A stretch of 44,848 nucleotides of DNA from Alphaproteobacteria bacterium (GCA_021325215.1 JAJPHO010000050.1:1-44848); one strand, 5' to 3'; counted from the stretch's first letter, positions 1 through 10,417 are shown. Notes: generated by a model from the letters alone, not told the origin. Numbers and translations are program-made.

Positions 1-67
1 AGCTCAGCGGGAGAGCACTTCCTTGACATGGAAGGGGTCACAAGTTCAATCCTTGTAGCGCCCACCA
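1..67 (+). tRNA. tRNA-Val (anticodon GAC), 5' end cut by window
   Basis: The anticodon arm is CTTCC/GGAAG around the loop TTGACAT, giving anticodon GAC (valine). The T arm is ACAAG/CTTGT around TTCAATC. The 3' acceptor strand AGCGCCC (57-63) is followed by discriminator A64 and an encoded CCA (65-67). About nine 5' nucleotides (acceptor GGGCGCT plus two) lie before the window. Confidence 0.93.
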
Positions 68-68
68 T

Positions 69-107
69 CGAAGCCCCTAGGGAAACCTAGGGGCTTCGCC
101 CATTTCT
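69..107 (+). terminator. Rho-independent-type terminator of tRNA-Val
   Basis: A perfect 13-bp stem, CGAAGCCCCTAGG (69-81) with CCTAGGGGCTTCG (86-98), closes a GAAA tetraloop directly after the tRNA. The following tract (CCCATTTCT) is only moderately T-rich. The right arm and tail recur at about 373-391. Confidence 0.75.
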
Positions 108-146
108 AGGCCTGGCCGCCTCAATTTTAGTGAGTCTGTAAGCATA

Positions 147-368
147 ATGAGCCCGAGTGAAATCGCCCGCGTAGAGGCCTATCTGCGCGCCACCTTCGCC
201 AACGACCGTATCCGCATCGCCGTACCGAAAAAGAGCGGTGCTCCGATCGAAGTCACCGTCAATGGAGAGTTTATCGGCGTCCTCCACCGCGACACCGATG
301 AGGGGGAGGTCTCCTATTCCCTGAATATCAGTATCCTGGAAGAGGACCTGCCGAAGCTCGCTGGCTAA
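147..368 (+). CDS. DUF3126 family protein
   Basis: This 73-residue cytoplasmic protein resembles the DUF3126 family, short proteins found almost only in Alphaproteobacteria with no established function. The visible match is the N-terminal helix (IARVEAYLRATF), then short strands ending in GEFIGVLHRDTDEGEVSYSL, and a final LEEDLPKL. There is no signal peptide or membrane segment. It stands alone on the plus strand between the tRNA-Val terminator and a convergent stress operon. No strong Shine-Dalgarno is visible before the ATG, so the start is chosen by family length. Family assignment is good; function is unknown. Confidence 0.8.
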   Translation: MSPSEIARVEAYLRATFANDRIRIAVPKKSGAPIEVTVNGEFIGVLHRDTDEGEVSYSLNISILEEDLPKLAG

Positions 369-369
369 A

Positions 370-395
370 CCCAGGGGCTTCGCCCATTTCTGGGC
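370..395. terminator. Composite hairpin between convergent genes
   Basis: CCCAG (370-374) pairs with CTGGG (390-394), enclosing an inner GGGC-TTC-GCCC hairpin (375-385). It lies just after the DUF3126 stop and downstream of the convergent DUF1269 gene, so it could end transcription from either side. It has no long T-run, and the 19-nt core copies the tail of the tRNA terminator. Confidence 0.45.
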
Positions 396-441
396 TATGC
401 GATCGCGAGGTTGGACATTGGGGAGAGCCCTCCCCTCGCGG

Positions 442-984
442 TCAGCCGGCCTGGGCGTGGTCTCGCTTGGCGGCCTCATGCAGGTCGAGGCGCGCGGGAG
501 AGAGCGTGCCGAGAATCTCCTTGGCTCGACTCATCTCGTCGGCGGTGCCGTGCGCCATGACCAGAAAGCCGTCGGCTTTCATCGCGGTTTCATATTGGAT
601 GATGCTGTGCTTGGGCACGCCGATGCTGTAGAGCGCCGCGCCTACCGCGCTCAATCCGCCGAGCACGATGGCGCCTTCGACGACCGAGATCGCCGTCGTC
701 GCGAGATATCCCAGCACGATCACATGTCCGATGATGGGAATGGTCAGGAACAATCCGCCGAAGAACAGTCCCCACAGGGCGCCCCAGAATGCGCCGCGCT
801 GGCCCCAGAATTTGACGCGGTCTCCGGTGTTGTAGAACCCGACGACCTTCTCTTCCGAATGGAACCCCTTGCCGACGACACTGAGGTTCTTCATGTCGAA
901 CCCGGCGGCAGCGAGCTTTTTCACCGCCTTATCCGCCGCATCGTGGACGGGAAAGACGGCGATGACCGAATCGGTGGCTTGCAT
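442..984 (-). CDS. DUF1269-type membrane stress protein
   Basis: This 180-residue protein resembles the DUF1269/general-stress 17M-like group. Residues 1-50 form a small alpha/beta domain (SVIAVFPVHDAADKAVKKL, then FDMKNLSVVGKG). A long glycine-rich hydrophobic stretch (about 62-118, two membrane segments or a glycine zipper) is followed by a second soluble part with VMAHGTADEMSRAKEIL. The Shine-Dalgarno GAGGAC lies six bases before the ATG. It follows the slipin gene by 28 bp on the same strand, so the two are probably co-transcribed. A role in envelope or stress adaptation is inferred from family and partner only. The molecular function is unknown. Confidence 0.75.
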   Translation of the reverse strand: MQATDSVIAVFPVHDAADKAVKKLAAAGFDMKNLSVVGKGFHSEEKVVGFYNTGDRVKFWGQRGAFWGALWGLFFGGLFLTIPIIGHVIVLGYLATTAISVVEGAIVLGGLSAVGAALYSIGVPKHSIIQYETAMKADGFLVMAHGTADEMSRAKEILGTLSPARLDLHEAAKRDHAQAG

Positions 985-1012
985 TTTGTCCTCTTTCAGA
1001 AAAGCGTCCGAA

Positions 1013-1834
1013 CTAGCTGTTCAGGGAAAGGTTCGAACTGCTGCCTTGGGGATAGACGCCGTTCCCGCTCGCCGGTTCGCCGGCTTTTTCGACAATGTCG
1101 AGGAACGGCTTGATGAGGTCGATCGGCATCGGGAAGATGACGGTCGAGTTCTGCTCGGCGCCGATTTCGGTGAGCGTCTGCAGGTAGCGCAGCTGCATGG
1201 CGGCGGGAATGCTCGAGAGAATTCGGGCTGCGTCGACCAGTGTCTGCGACGCTTGAAACTCGGCTTCCGCATGGATGATCTTGGCGCGGCGGTCGCGTTC
1301 GGCCTCGGCCTGCTTGGCGATGGCGCGCACCATGTTCTCGGTCAGCTCGACCGTCCGGATTTCGACATTGCTGACCTTGATCCCCCAGGTTTCGGTCTGG
1401 CCGTCGAGGATGCTCTGGACGTCGGCGCTGAGTTTCTTGCGCTCGGACAGCATCTCGTCGAGGTCATGCTGGCCCAGCACGGCGCGCAGCGTAGTCTGCG
1501 CCAGCATATTGGTGGCGGGCAGATAGTGCTGGACATGGATAATGGCGCGTTCGGGGTTCTCCACGTTGAAATAGAGGACCGCATCGACCTTCATCGAGAC
1601 ATTGTCGCGCGAGATCACGTCCTGGGCGGGAATCTCGATGACCCGGATGCGCAGATCCACCCGGACCATTTCCTGTAAGAAGGGCATCAGCAGCACCAGG
1701 CCGGGCCCTTTCACCCTCTGGAAGCGCCCCAGGGTGAAGACCACGGCCCGCTCATATTCGCGCAGTATCCTGACGGACGTCCCGAGGAGGATGATGGCGA
1801 AAAGCAAGATGAGCGGCATGAAATAGGTGAACAT
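1013..1834 (-). CDS. Slipin (stomatin-like SPFH/band 7 protein)
   Basis: This 273-residue protein has one N-terminal membrane anchor (about 2-20) and a band 7 domain. Markers are REYERAVVFTLGRFQRVKGPG, the VDLRIRVIEIPAQDVISRDN strand and the helix ending in QAEAERDRRAKIIHAEAE. Slipins oligomerise at the cytoplasmic face of the membrane and organise membrane domains, often with an NfeD protease partner. No NfeD gene is adjacent here; the partner is the DUF1269 gene 28 bp downstream. The start is supported by GGAGG six bases before the ATG. The upstream region holds a long inverted repeat (1892-1953) that may regulate it. Confidence 0.9.
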   Translation of the reverse strand: MFTYFMPLILLFAIILLGTSVRILREYERAVVFTLGRFQRVKGPGLVLLMPFLQEMVRVDLRIRVIEIPAQDVISRDNVSMKVDAVLYFNVENPERAIIHVQHYLPATNMLAQTTLRAVLGQHDLDEMLSERKKLSADVQSILDGQTETWGIKVSNVEIRTVELTENMVRAIAKQAEAERDRRAKIIHAEAEFQASQTLVDAARILSSIPAAMQLRYLQTLTEIGAEQNSTVIFPMPIDLIKPFLDIVEKAGEPASGNGVYPQGSSSNLSLNS

Positions 1835-1891
1835 CGACGGCCTCCGTGCCTCGAGAGGCTTGCACGATAGGGGGCGGGCGGAGGGCGCGGA

Positions 1892-1953
1892 AGAATCGGG
1901 ATGTACCGTCGGCGGCCTTCATTGCCGGCGCGCCATAGGTACTTCCCGATTCT
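1892..1953. promoter_or_regulatory. Long inverted repeat upstream of slipin
   Basis: AGAATCGGGATGTACC (1892-1907) is the reverse complement of GGTACTTCCCGATTCT (1938-1953) at 15 of 16 positions, with a 30-nt spacer. It lies 58-119 bp upstream of the slipin ATG. It may be a pair of sites for a dimeric regulator or a cruciform/hairpin. I do not recognise the motif. The rest of the 1835-2215 gap shows no convincing gene. Confidence 0.5.
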
Positions 1954-2215
1954 CCAGTATCCGGCTGTAATTTTTTACCGTTGAGATCTCGTCGATGCTT
2001 CTGAAGCCCGCTGCGGAGCGGTTGAGGAATGCGGGGTACCTAGGCAGATTCCGGCACTTACGGGGCCGGGACGATTAGGTCTAGGGTTCGGTGCGCGGCA
2101 AGAGGAGGGCCCATCTTCCTGCTTCACCGTCCCGCCAGAAATTCTGCCGCGCGGAATTCCTTCCCATCGACCAATTCCCGTCGATAACGAAGCAGCAAAA
2201 GTCTGGAGCACCATC

Positions 2216-2428
2216 ATGCAATCGACCAATGCCCCGTCCACCAGCCACACCAAGGCTGCGGAAGCTCACCAAGCGGCCGCGAAAATCCATCTCTCCGCCG
2301 CTGCCAGTCACAGTAAGGGCGATCACAAGGCCGGGCTTGCTCAGTCCGAGAAGGCATCCGAGGCAACCGGCACCGCTCAGCAATGCTGCGCGGGCGCCCA
2401 TGCCGACAGCAAGGCGGCCGTCCACTGA
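2216..2428 (+). CDS. Small Ala/His/Ser-rich hydrophilic protein
   Basis: This 70-residue protein is built from repeated Ala, His, Ser and Lys runs such as KAAEAHQAAAKIHLSAAASH, with a Cys-Cys pair near the C-terminus (QQCCAGAHA). It has no signal peptide or membrane segment and probably forms amphipathic helix. The start has a plausible Shine-Dalgarno (TGGAG about eight bases upstream), and a good terminator follows the stop. Together these support a real gene despite its low complexity. Similar short helical Ala/His-rich proteins occur in many proteobacteria and are often stress-induced, but no biochemical role can be read from the sequence. Confidence 0.65.
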   Translation: MQSTNAPSTSHTKAAEAHQAAAKIHLSAAASHSKGDHKAGLAQSEKASEATGTAQQCCAGAHADSKAAVH

Positions 2429-2473
2429 ACGATTACCGGATAGGCGGCGATAAAAGCCGCAATCCTGAAAACG

Positions 2474-2510
2474 CTCCTCCGGCCAGTCACGGCCGGGGGA
2501 GTTTTGTTTT
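2474..2510 (+). terminator. Terminator after the 70-aa protein gene
   Basis: CTCCTCCGGCC (2474-2484) pairs with GGCCGGGGGAG (2491-2501) with one T-G wobble, loop AGTCAC, then TTTTGTTTT. It overlaps the last codons of the convergent oxyR gene (stop at 2487-2489), whose C-terminal LPRP is encoded by this stem. Confidence 0.85.
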
Positions 2511-3455
2511 AAGCCGCAGAGGTGACGAGAGATGGTGCGGAAAGATCTCCGCCCGTGACAGGCGCGATGCCGCGCCCGTCAGATGCGCTGCGATCTCGTG
2601 GATCTTCTGCGCATAGAGCCCGTTGCGCCGCCAGACGATGCTGACGGTGCGGGTGAAGGGACCGGTCGAGCGGATCGAGATATAGGTGATGCCGTCATTC
2701 TCGCGCCGCGCCATTTCCGGGATCAGGGTGACCCCGGATTTATGCGCGACCATGTGACGCAGGGTTTCCAGGCTGGTGGCGCGGAAGCTGTTGCGCCCGA
2801 GCCGGGCGCCGGTCTTGTTGCAAGCCTCGATGATCGGCACGTTCAGGCAATGCCCCTCATCCAGCAGCAGCCACTCATCGTCCTGGATGTCTTCCGGGCG
2901 CACGCCCTCGATCTTCCGGGCGAAGGGGTGGCGGTCATGGACGGCCAGATAGAGCTGCTCTTCGAACACTTCGCGATATTCATGGTCGATGCCTTCGGGC
3001 GGAACGACCAGGATGGCGGCGTCGATGGCGCCGCGGTCGAGTTTTTCGACCAGGGACTCGGTCTTGTCCTCGATGATCTGCCAGCGGATATTTTCCGCTG
3101 CGTTGAAGCCGGCAATATTCTCGAAGAAGGCGGGCAGGTAATAGGGCGCGATGGTCGGGATCACCCCGAGCGTGATCAGCGTCGGGCGCAATCCCCGGGA
3201 TATATCGTGGGCGTGCCGCTTGATCTCGGCCGCCTTTTCCAGGATCAGCCGGGCATTGGCGATGATGAAGGCGGCGTCCTCGGTCGGCACCACGCCATGG
3301 GTCGTGCGCTCGAAGAGGGTGATGCCGAGGCTTTCCTCCAGCTTCTTGATCTGCAGGCTCAGGGCCGGCTGGCTGACATTGCAGATCTTGGCCGCGAGGC
3401 CGAAATGCTTTTTGTCCGCCAGCGCCACGACATATTCGAGATCACGGATATTCAT
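2487..3455 (-). CDS. oxyR: LysR-family peroxide sensor OxyR
   Basis: This 322-residue regulator has an N-terminal winged helix (MNIRDLEYVVALADKKHFGLAA, helix-turn-helix about 18-37) and a periplasmic-binding-like effector domain. The redox motif is clear: LLLDEGHCLNVPIIEAC places two cysteines (C203 and C212) nine residues apart, as for C199 and C208 of E. coli OxyR. These form a disulfide on hydrogen peroxide exposure and switch on antioxidant genes. It lies 72 bp downstream of katG on the same strand and so may be co-transcribed with its main target. AGGAAG precedes the ATG. The C-terminus is extended by a basic tail encoded within the neighbouring terminator. Confidence 0.94.
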   Translation of the reverse strand: MNIRDLEYVVALADKKHFGLAAKICNVSQPALSLQIKKLEESLGITLFERTTHGVVPTEDAAFIIANARLILEKAAEIKRHAHDISRGLRPTLITLGVIPTIAPYYLPAFFENIAGFNAAENIRWQIIEDKTESLVEKLDRGAIDAAILVVPPEGIDHEYREVFEEQLYLAVHDRHPFARKIEGVRPEDIQDDEWLLLDEGHCLNVPIIEACNKTGARLGRNSFRATSLETLRHMVAHKSGVTLIPEMARRENDGITYISIRSTGPFTRTVSIVWRRNGLYAQKIHEIAAHLTGAASRLSRAEIFPHHLSSPLRLKTKLPRP

Positions 3456-3480
3456 CGGATCTTCCTAATCTTCCGAGGTC

Positions 3481-3519
3481 CGGAACCCGGCCGCCAGGGG
3501 GGATGGCCGCCAGGTTCCG
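3481..3519 (-). other. Intercistronic hairpin between katG and oxyR
   Basis: The arms 3481-3495 and 3505-3519 are complementary at 13 of 15 positions around a 9-nt loop. No T-run follows in the direction of transcription. A processing or partial-attenuation hairpin setting the katG to oxyR ratio is more likely than a full terminator. Confidence 0.45.
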
Positions 3520-3527
3520 TCTGACCC

Positions 3528-5756
<2,229 letters not shown>

Positions 5757-5775
5757 GGAGGTCCCCTTTGGTTGC

Positions 5776-5810
5776 ATTAACTATTAACGGGATAGGTTAT
5801 TTAGTTTAAT
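5776..5810. promoter_or_regulatory. Candidate OxyR binding site before katG
   Basis: CTAT (5781-5784) and ATAG (5792-5795) are separated by exactly seven bases, matching the central half of the OxyR consensus ATAG-N7-CTAT-N7-ATAG-N7-CTAT; the outer quarter-sites are degraded. The flanks ATTAACTA and TAGTTTAAT are also roughly symmetric. The AT-rich site lies 20-54 bp upstream of the chosen katG ATG. Confidence 0.5.
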
Positions 5811-5891
5811 GCCCAAGAGATCATTAGGAAAATTGATACATCTTATTTTGCCGATAAGCGTCCTTTATCAGGCTGTATCCTTTCCGCCCCC

Positions 5892-7592
5892 TCAGCAATT
5901 CTCCGCCGCCTGGGTGCCGCGGACCTCCAGCAGAAATCCATGGACAGCCCGGTCGAGCAGCTCGACCTGCGAGGCCAGGTCGCTGGAAATATCGCGTATT
6001 TCGGCAGCCGAGGCGCCGGTGTCCCGCGCGGCGGTCTCCACACCGTTGATCCCGGACGAGGCGCGGTCGGTCCGCGATGCGGCTTGGCCTACATTGGTGC
6101 TGATATTGGCGGTGGCGAGAATCTGGCATTCGACCGAATGGGCCAGGGAGCTGCCGATCTCCGCCAGCTCGCCGGTTACCACGGCTATCGACGAGATCGC
6201 CTTGACCGCTTCGGTCGAGCCGGCCTGGACCGCGGCGATCTTCTCGGCGATCTGATCGGTGGCCAGCGAGGCTTGCCGGGCCAGCGACTTGACCTCGGCG
6301 GCGACGACGGCGAATCCCTTGCCGGCGGCCCCGGCGCGGGCCGCCTCGATGGTCGCGTTGAGGGCCAGGAGGTTGGTCTGGTCGGCGATGTCGCCGATCA
6401 GCGACAGGATTTCGCTGATGCGGGCGGAATCCTCGAACAGCTTGCCCATCAGGGCGGCACTCAGTTGGGCCTCCGCGTCGGCCCGTCCGATGACCGTCTT
6501 CGAGCGCTCGACCTGGGCGGCGATTTCCTGGATCGAACCGGCCAGTTCTTCCGCCGCCATCGCGACGGTCCGGACATTGAGCGACGCCTGCGTCGCGGAA
6601 TTCGCCACGTCGCTGGCCTGCAGGCTCGCTTCCGCCGCCGAGGACGCCATTCGCGTCGAAGACGATTGCATCCGCCGCGAGCTGGAGGTCACGCGGCCGA
6701 CTACGGTGCCGACCTGGGCCTCGAATATGTCGGCCATCTCGCGCATCGCCGCGCGTTTGGCGTCTTCCGCCTGGCGTTTGTGCGCTTCCTGCAGGTCGCG
6801 CATCCGCTGCATCTGCACGGCGCTGTCGCGGAAGACCCGCACCGCCCGGGCGATCTCGCCTACCTCGTCGCCGCGCTTGTCGCCCCGCACCTCGACCGAG
6901 AGATCTCCCTCGGCCAGCCGCCCCATGGTGCCGATAACCTGGCGCAGGGGGCGAACGATCGAGCGGACGATGACCGCCGCAAGCAGGGTTCCCAATGCCA
7001 GGGCCAGCGCGGCCGTCGTGATGGCCGCTGTCTCGGCGTCCCGCGCGACGCGGGTTCCCTTTTCATACTCCGCCTTGCCGACGCGTTCCTGCAGGGCGAT
7101 GTCTTCGTCGATCGCGGACACCAGGCCTTCCAGAATCTCGGCGCTTTCTCCGCGGAACAGCGCTTTGGCCTGCTCCGTCCGGTTGGCCGCGGCAAGAGAC
7201 ACGATTTGCCGGAGCGCCGAGCGGTACCGCGCAAGCCCGGTTTCGATCCTGGCGGCAATCAGTTTTTCGTCGGGGGCGAGATAGGTCGCCATATAGGCCC
7301 CCCATTGTTCGTCGATCTCCCGCTCGTCCGCTTCGATTCGCGCGGCGAGATCCGCACCGGGGGCGGCAGGGGAGTCCAGCATGTCCCGGGCGGCCCATCG
7401 GATGCGGCTGAGATCCTGCCGGACCTTGCCGAGCTGTACCAGACATACGGTGCGATCTTCATAGACCGTCCTCAATCCGGCCAGGATCGACGACATTCCG
7501 GAAACGCCCACCGCCGTGACGGCGACAAGGAAGATGGTCATCGAGGCCGTAAGGAACGTCAGCCGATGTACGATGCGCACGCGCGAGATCAT
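5892..7592 (-). CDS. Methyl-accepting chemotaxis protein
   Basis: This 566-residue chemoreceptor has a first membrane segment (about 11-33), a roughly 155-residue helical extracytoplasmic part resembling a four-helix-bundle sensor, a second membrane segment (about 190-212), a HAMP linker ([20 protein letters not shown]) and a long signalling domain. The hairpin tip is canonical: [20 protein letters not shown] differs only slightly from the consensus, followed by [20 protein letters not shown]. It would signal through CheA/CheW, which are not in this window, and its ligand is unknown. There is no obvious CheR-tethering pentapeptide at the C-terminus (RGTQAAENC). The Shine-Dalgarno is weak. It is the upstream neighbour of katG on the same strand. 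Confidence 0.93.
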   Translation of the reverse strand: MISRVRIVHRLTFLTASMTIFLVAVTAVGVSGMSSILAGLRTVYEDRTVCLVQLGKVRQDLSRIRWAARDMLDSPAAPGADLAARIEADEREIDEQWGAYMATYLAPDEKLIAARIETGLARYRSALRQIVSLAAANRTEQAKALFRGESAEILEGLVSAIDEDIALQERVGKAEYEKGTRVARDAETAAITTAALALALGTLLAAVIVRSIVRPLRQVIGTMGRLAEGDLSVEVRGDKRGDEVGEIARAVRVFRDSAVQMQRMRDLQEAHKRQAEDAKRAAMREMADIFEAQVGTVVGRVTSSSRRMQSSSTRMASSAAEASLQASDVANSATQASLNVRTVAMAAEELAGSIQEIAAQVERSKTVIGRADAEAQLSAALMGKLFEDSARISEILSLIGDIADQTNLLALNATIEAARAGAAGKGFAVVAAEVKSLARQASLATDQIAEKIAAVQAGSTEAVKAISSIAVVTGELAEIGSSLAHSVECQILATANISTNVGQAASRTDRASSGINGVETAARDTGASAAEIRDISSDLASQVELLDRAVHGFLLEVRGTQAAENC

Positions 7593-7777
7593 AATTGTCC
7601 ATAGGGGGTTCGGGGTAGGCGCCTCAGGGGCCGGCGGATACTAGGAAAATCGGCGGTAAATTCTCTATGCCGGTGATGATTTGAAGTTCGTATGAAAGGC
7701 ATTAAGCGCGCATAAGGACAGCCGCCGTCCCGCGCCGTGGCGATCGCGTGCCCGCCCGGTTCCGTATCAGGCTATGA

Positions 7778-7963
7778 TCAGGGCTGCTGCGGCATTTCCG
7801 GGTTCGGCGGGTCGGTATCGTCCGGGCTGGTTTCGTGCCCGTCGTGATGCTCGCTGTCGCTGATGGCGACACCGGCGCCGGCCCCCGCTCCGGCCGCGGC
7901 GAGGATGCAGCCGCCCAGCATCAGGGGCGAACAGAGGAAGAGGGCGGTGATCAGCAGTTTCAT
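7778..7963 (-). CDS. Small lipoprotein
   Basis: This 61-residue protein has a type II signal peptide: MKLLITALFLCSPLMLGG ends in the lipobox LGGC, with the acylated cysteine at 19. A short Ala/Gly hydrophobic run (LAAAGAGAGAGVAI) and an acidic, histidine- and proline-rich tail follow (SEHHDGHETSPDDTDPPNPE). AAGGAG lies seven bases before the ATG. It would be anchored in the envelope, and the His/Asp-rich tail could bind metal ions, which is speculation. It is divergent from the acylphosphatase gene. The approximately 185-bp stretch between it and the chemoreceptor shows nothing recognisable. Confidence 0.7.
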   Translation of the reverse strand: MKLLITALFLCSPLMLGGCILAAAGAGAGAGVAISDSEHHDGHETSPDDTDPPNPEMPQQP

Positions 7964-8063
7964 CGCTAGTCTCCTTGGCGGTCCGATCCCAAGAAATTAA
8001 GGGGATCGCGCTGTCCCGCCAGGGGGTGAGTCGAGTCAAAATTGTGAGCGAGGAATATCCGTC

Positions 8064-8351
8064 ATGACCAACCGTTCCGCCGTCCGCCTGCTGATTTCGG
8101 GCCGTGTGCAAGGGGTCGGCTATCGTTATTGGACGGTGGGGACGGCGCGCGCTCTCGGGCTGGAGGGCTGGGTGCGCAATCTGGCCGACGGGCGGGTCGA
8201 GATCCTGGCTCTGGGCGCGCCCGACCGCATCGGCGAACTGGAGCGCGCCTGCCATGCCGGCCCGCCCTCGGCGCGCGTCACCGCGGTGGCGCGCGGCGAG
8301 GCCGGTGATGACGGCAGCAGGGGGTTTTCGGAAAAGCCGGGCTCTGACTGA
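8064..8351 (+). CDS. acyP: Acylphosphatase
   Basis: This 95-residue cytoplasmic enzyme hydrolyses acyl phosphates. The phosphate-binding loop GRVQGVGYR with catalytic R21 and the asparagine of GWVRNLADGRVEI (N39) match the family's two essential residues, and the length is typical. GAGGAA precedes the ATG by about nine bases. The C-terminal end (after RVTAVARGEA) is degenerate compared with the usual final strand (F-x-I-R-x), being GSRGFSEKPGSD. The next plus-strand gene starts 45 bp later, so the pair could be co-transcribed. Confidence 0.88.
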   Translation: MTNRSAVRLLISGRVQGVGYRYWTVGTARALGLEGWVRNLADGRVEILALGAPDRIGELERACHAGPPSARVTAVARGEAGDDGSRGFSEKPGSD

Positions 8352-8396
8352 TCCAGATCAACGCGGGAGAATCCGAACCGGCATAATGTCGGGTGC

Positions 8397-8786
8397 ATGA
8401 CCGAGTATCTCCACGCCGCCGATCTGCCCGACCATCAACTCGCCCTGGCGCTCCCGCTGGTTCGGATCACCTGGCCCGAGACGGATCTTGCCGCCTGGTG
8501 CGAATTCGCCCGCGCGATCCGCGCCGAAGGCGGCGGTCTGGTCGCTCTTACCGAGGACGACTATATCTGCGGCGTGATGGCTTATCGCCGTCAGACCGGC
8601 CTGACGGGACCGGTGCTGTCGGTGCCGCTGTTCACCGTCGCCGATCTCGCCAATCGGCGCGGCGTCGCCAAGGCCTTGGTCGACGCGGCGGACATGCTGC
8701 GGGAAAAATTGGGCTGCGAGACGATCCAGCTGGAATTTCATCCGGGCCAGTCGCATCTGGCGGCCCGGGTGAACAGTCAGGCCTAG
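8397..8786 (+). CDS. GNAT-like acetyltransferase (divergent)
   Basis: This 129-residue protein appears to be a compact GNAT-fold protein. A beta-strand pair (GGLVALTEDDYICGVMAYRR) is followed by VLSVPLFTVADLANRRGVAKALVDAADML, in which RRGVAKAL resembles the acetyl-CoA pyrophosphate-binding loop. A final strand follows (CETIQLEF). The Q/R-x-x-G-x-G/A core is degenerate, so activity is uncertain. It ends with a 4-bp overlap of the convergent response regulator gene. The substrate is unknown and the Shine-Dalgarno is poor. Confidence 0.55.
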   Translation: MTEYLHAADLPDHQLALALPLVRITWPETDLAAWCEFARAIRAEGGGLVALTEDDYICGVMAYRRQTGLTGPVLSVPLFTVADLANRRGVAKALVDAADMLREKLGCETIQLEFHPGQSHLAARVNSQA

Positions 8787-9532
8787 TCCTGGCGCACCGC
8801 AGCGGCGAAGATGTATCCGCCGCCGCGCACCGTCTTGATCAAAGTGGGATTGGCCGGGTCGGTCTCGATCTTCTTGCGCAAGCGCCCGACCTGGGTGTCG
8901 ATCGCACGGTCGAACGAGGCCCATTCGCGGCCTTTGGCCAGCTCGATCAGCCGGTCTCGGCTCAGCACCCGGTTGGGATTGCTGGCGAACACCCGCAGCA
9001 GCTCGAACTCGCCCGCCGTCAGCGCCACGGAGACGCCGTCGGGATTGCGCAGCTCGCGCTTGACCAGATCCAGGGTCCAGCCCTCGAAACACAGAGCTTC
9101 GCCCGGAGCGCCCGGACAGGGTGCCGGCGCGGGCTCGGGGTCGGAAACGGGCAGGGGCGGCGGGCTGGCGCGCCGCAGAACGGCGCGGAGGCGGGCCAGC
9201 AATTCGCGCAGCTCGAACGGCTTGGTGATGTAGTCGTCGGCGCCGGCTTCCAGTCCGACCACACGGTCGATCAGCTCGCCCTTGCCGGTCAGCATCAGGA
9301 TCGGCACGTTCGAGCGTTGGCGAATCTGGCGGGCCAGCGACAATCCGTCCTCGCCCGGCATGACCAGGTCGAGCAGCACGGCATGGATCGGGCCCTGCGC
9401 CAGGGCGGCGCGCACGCCGGCGCCGTCGACCGCTTCGCTGACGCGAAAGCTCTCGCCGGTCAGGTAGCGGCGCAGCAGGCTGCGGATCAGGGGATCGTCG
9501 TCGACGACCAGGATATGCGGCGTTTCGTCCAT
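8783..9532 (-). CDS. OmpR/PhoB-family response regulator (orphan)
   Basis: This 249-residue two-component regulator has a receiver domain with acidic pair D11/D12, phospho-acceptor D55 (VLLDLVMPGEDG), T82 and K104 (YITKPFELREL). A Pro/Ala-rich linker (about 122-143) joins it to a winged-helix DNA-binding domain ending in TLIKTVRGGGYIFAA. The receiver and effector features are complete, so it should bind DNA when phosphorylated. No histidine kinase gene is adjacent, so the partner must be encoded elsewhere. I start it at MDETPHILVV because an 11-residue extension to the ATG at 9565 is not typical of the family. It is divergent from the Crp/Fnr regulator. Confidence 0.9.
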   Translation of the reverse strand: MDETPHILVVDDDPLIRSLLRRYLTGESFRVSEAVDGAGVRAALAQGPIHAVLLDLVMPGEDGLSLARQIRQRSNVPILMLTGKGELIDRVVGLEAGADDYITKPFELRELLARLRAVLRRASPPPLPVSDPEPAPAPCPGAPGEALCFEGWTLDLVKRELRNPDGVSVALTAGEFELLRVFASNPNRVLSRDRLIELAKGREWASFDRAIDTQVGRLRKKIETDPANPTLIKTVRGGGYIFAAAVRQD

Positions 9533-9667
9533 TGATTCTTTTACGTCTGACACACACCGACACATTTCGCCGATAACCGACTTTAAATAACGAGCCGCCC
9601 GGCATCAACCTGACATGGGACAAGTATAGATCGATTCCAGAAAGCAAGAGCTGCGGGGGATCGTTCA

Positions 9668-10372
9668 ATGCATATGCGCGCCATTTCGTCCGCCGTGGAC
9701 GCCAAGGGTTTCGGCGATACGCGGTGCCTGGGCTTCGGCCGCGAAGCGGGCCGGCTGCTTCCGGTCAGCGTGGTCCAGGTCCACCAGGCGGGCGACGTGC
9801 TGTTCTCCGAGGGAGACCGCGCTGACACCGTCTTCGAAGTGCTGTCCGGCATGGTGCGCCTCTACAAGCTGTTGCCCGACGGCCGCCGCCAGGTCACCGG
9901 TTTTCTCACCGCCGGCCAACTGATCGGCCTGGCGCCGGAAGGGGCCTGCGTCTTCACCGCCGACGCCGTCACCGAAATCTCGGTCTGCTGCTATCAGCGC
10001 GCCGCCTTCGAGCGTCTGATCGACGAGGTGCCCGGCTTCGCCCGCCGCCTGCTGGCCGTCACCTCGCATGAATTGCGCGCCGCCCAGGACCAGATGGTGC
10101 TGCTGGGCCGCAAGACCGCCGCCGAAAAGCTGGCCAGCTTCCTGCTGCTGATGGGTGTCCGCCAATCCGGCCGCCAGGACGAGATCGATGTTCCGATGAC
10201 CCGTGGAGACATCGCCGACTATCTCGGACTGACCGTCGAGACAGTCTCGCGGACCATGACCCGCCTGCGCCAGGATGGCCTGATCGCCCTGCCGACCCCG
10301 GCTCGAGTGCTGGTGCGCGACCGCGAAGCCTTGGAAAGCCTCGCTGCCGGCGATTCCGGCCTGATGTTCTGA
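9668..10372 (+). CDS. Crp/Fnr-family regulator, FixK-like
   Basis: This 234-residue regulator has a cyclic-nucleotide-binding-like beta-barrel (about 30-125), a dimerisation helix and a C-terminal winged helix (177-210). The recognition helix TVETVSRTMTRL carries the E-x-x-S-R pattern (E191, S194, R195) of FNR/FixK proteins that read TTGAT half-sites. The N-terminal cysteine cluster that holds the iron-sulfur centre of FNR is absent (only C20 near the N-terminus). That places it with FixK-like proteins rather than direct oxygen sensors. GGGGGA lies about seven bases before the ATG. Targets are unknown. Confidence 0.88.
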   Translation: MHMRAISSAVDAKGFGDTRCLGFGREAGRLLPVSVVQVHQAGDVLFSEGDRADTVFEVLSGMVRLYKLLPDGRRQVTGFLTAGQLIGLAPEGACVFTADAVTEISVCCYQRAAFERLIDEVPGFARRLLAVTSHELRAAQDQMVLLGRKTAAEKLASFLLLMGVRQSGRQDEIDVPMTRGDIADYLGLTVETVSRTMTRLRQDGLIALPTPARVLVRDREALESLAAGDSGLMF

Positions 10373-10417
10373 TCTGTCCCGTCCTGACCGACAGCCCGTC
10401 CGTTTTCTCAAAACGGA

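Noticed and set aside
9566-9667. FNR/FixK box between the divergent regulators
   Set aside because: I found no TTGAT-N4-ATCAA-like palindrome; only an isolated ATCAA is present.
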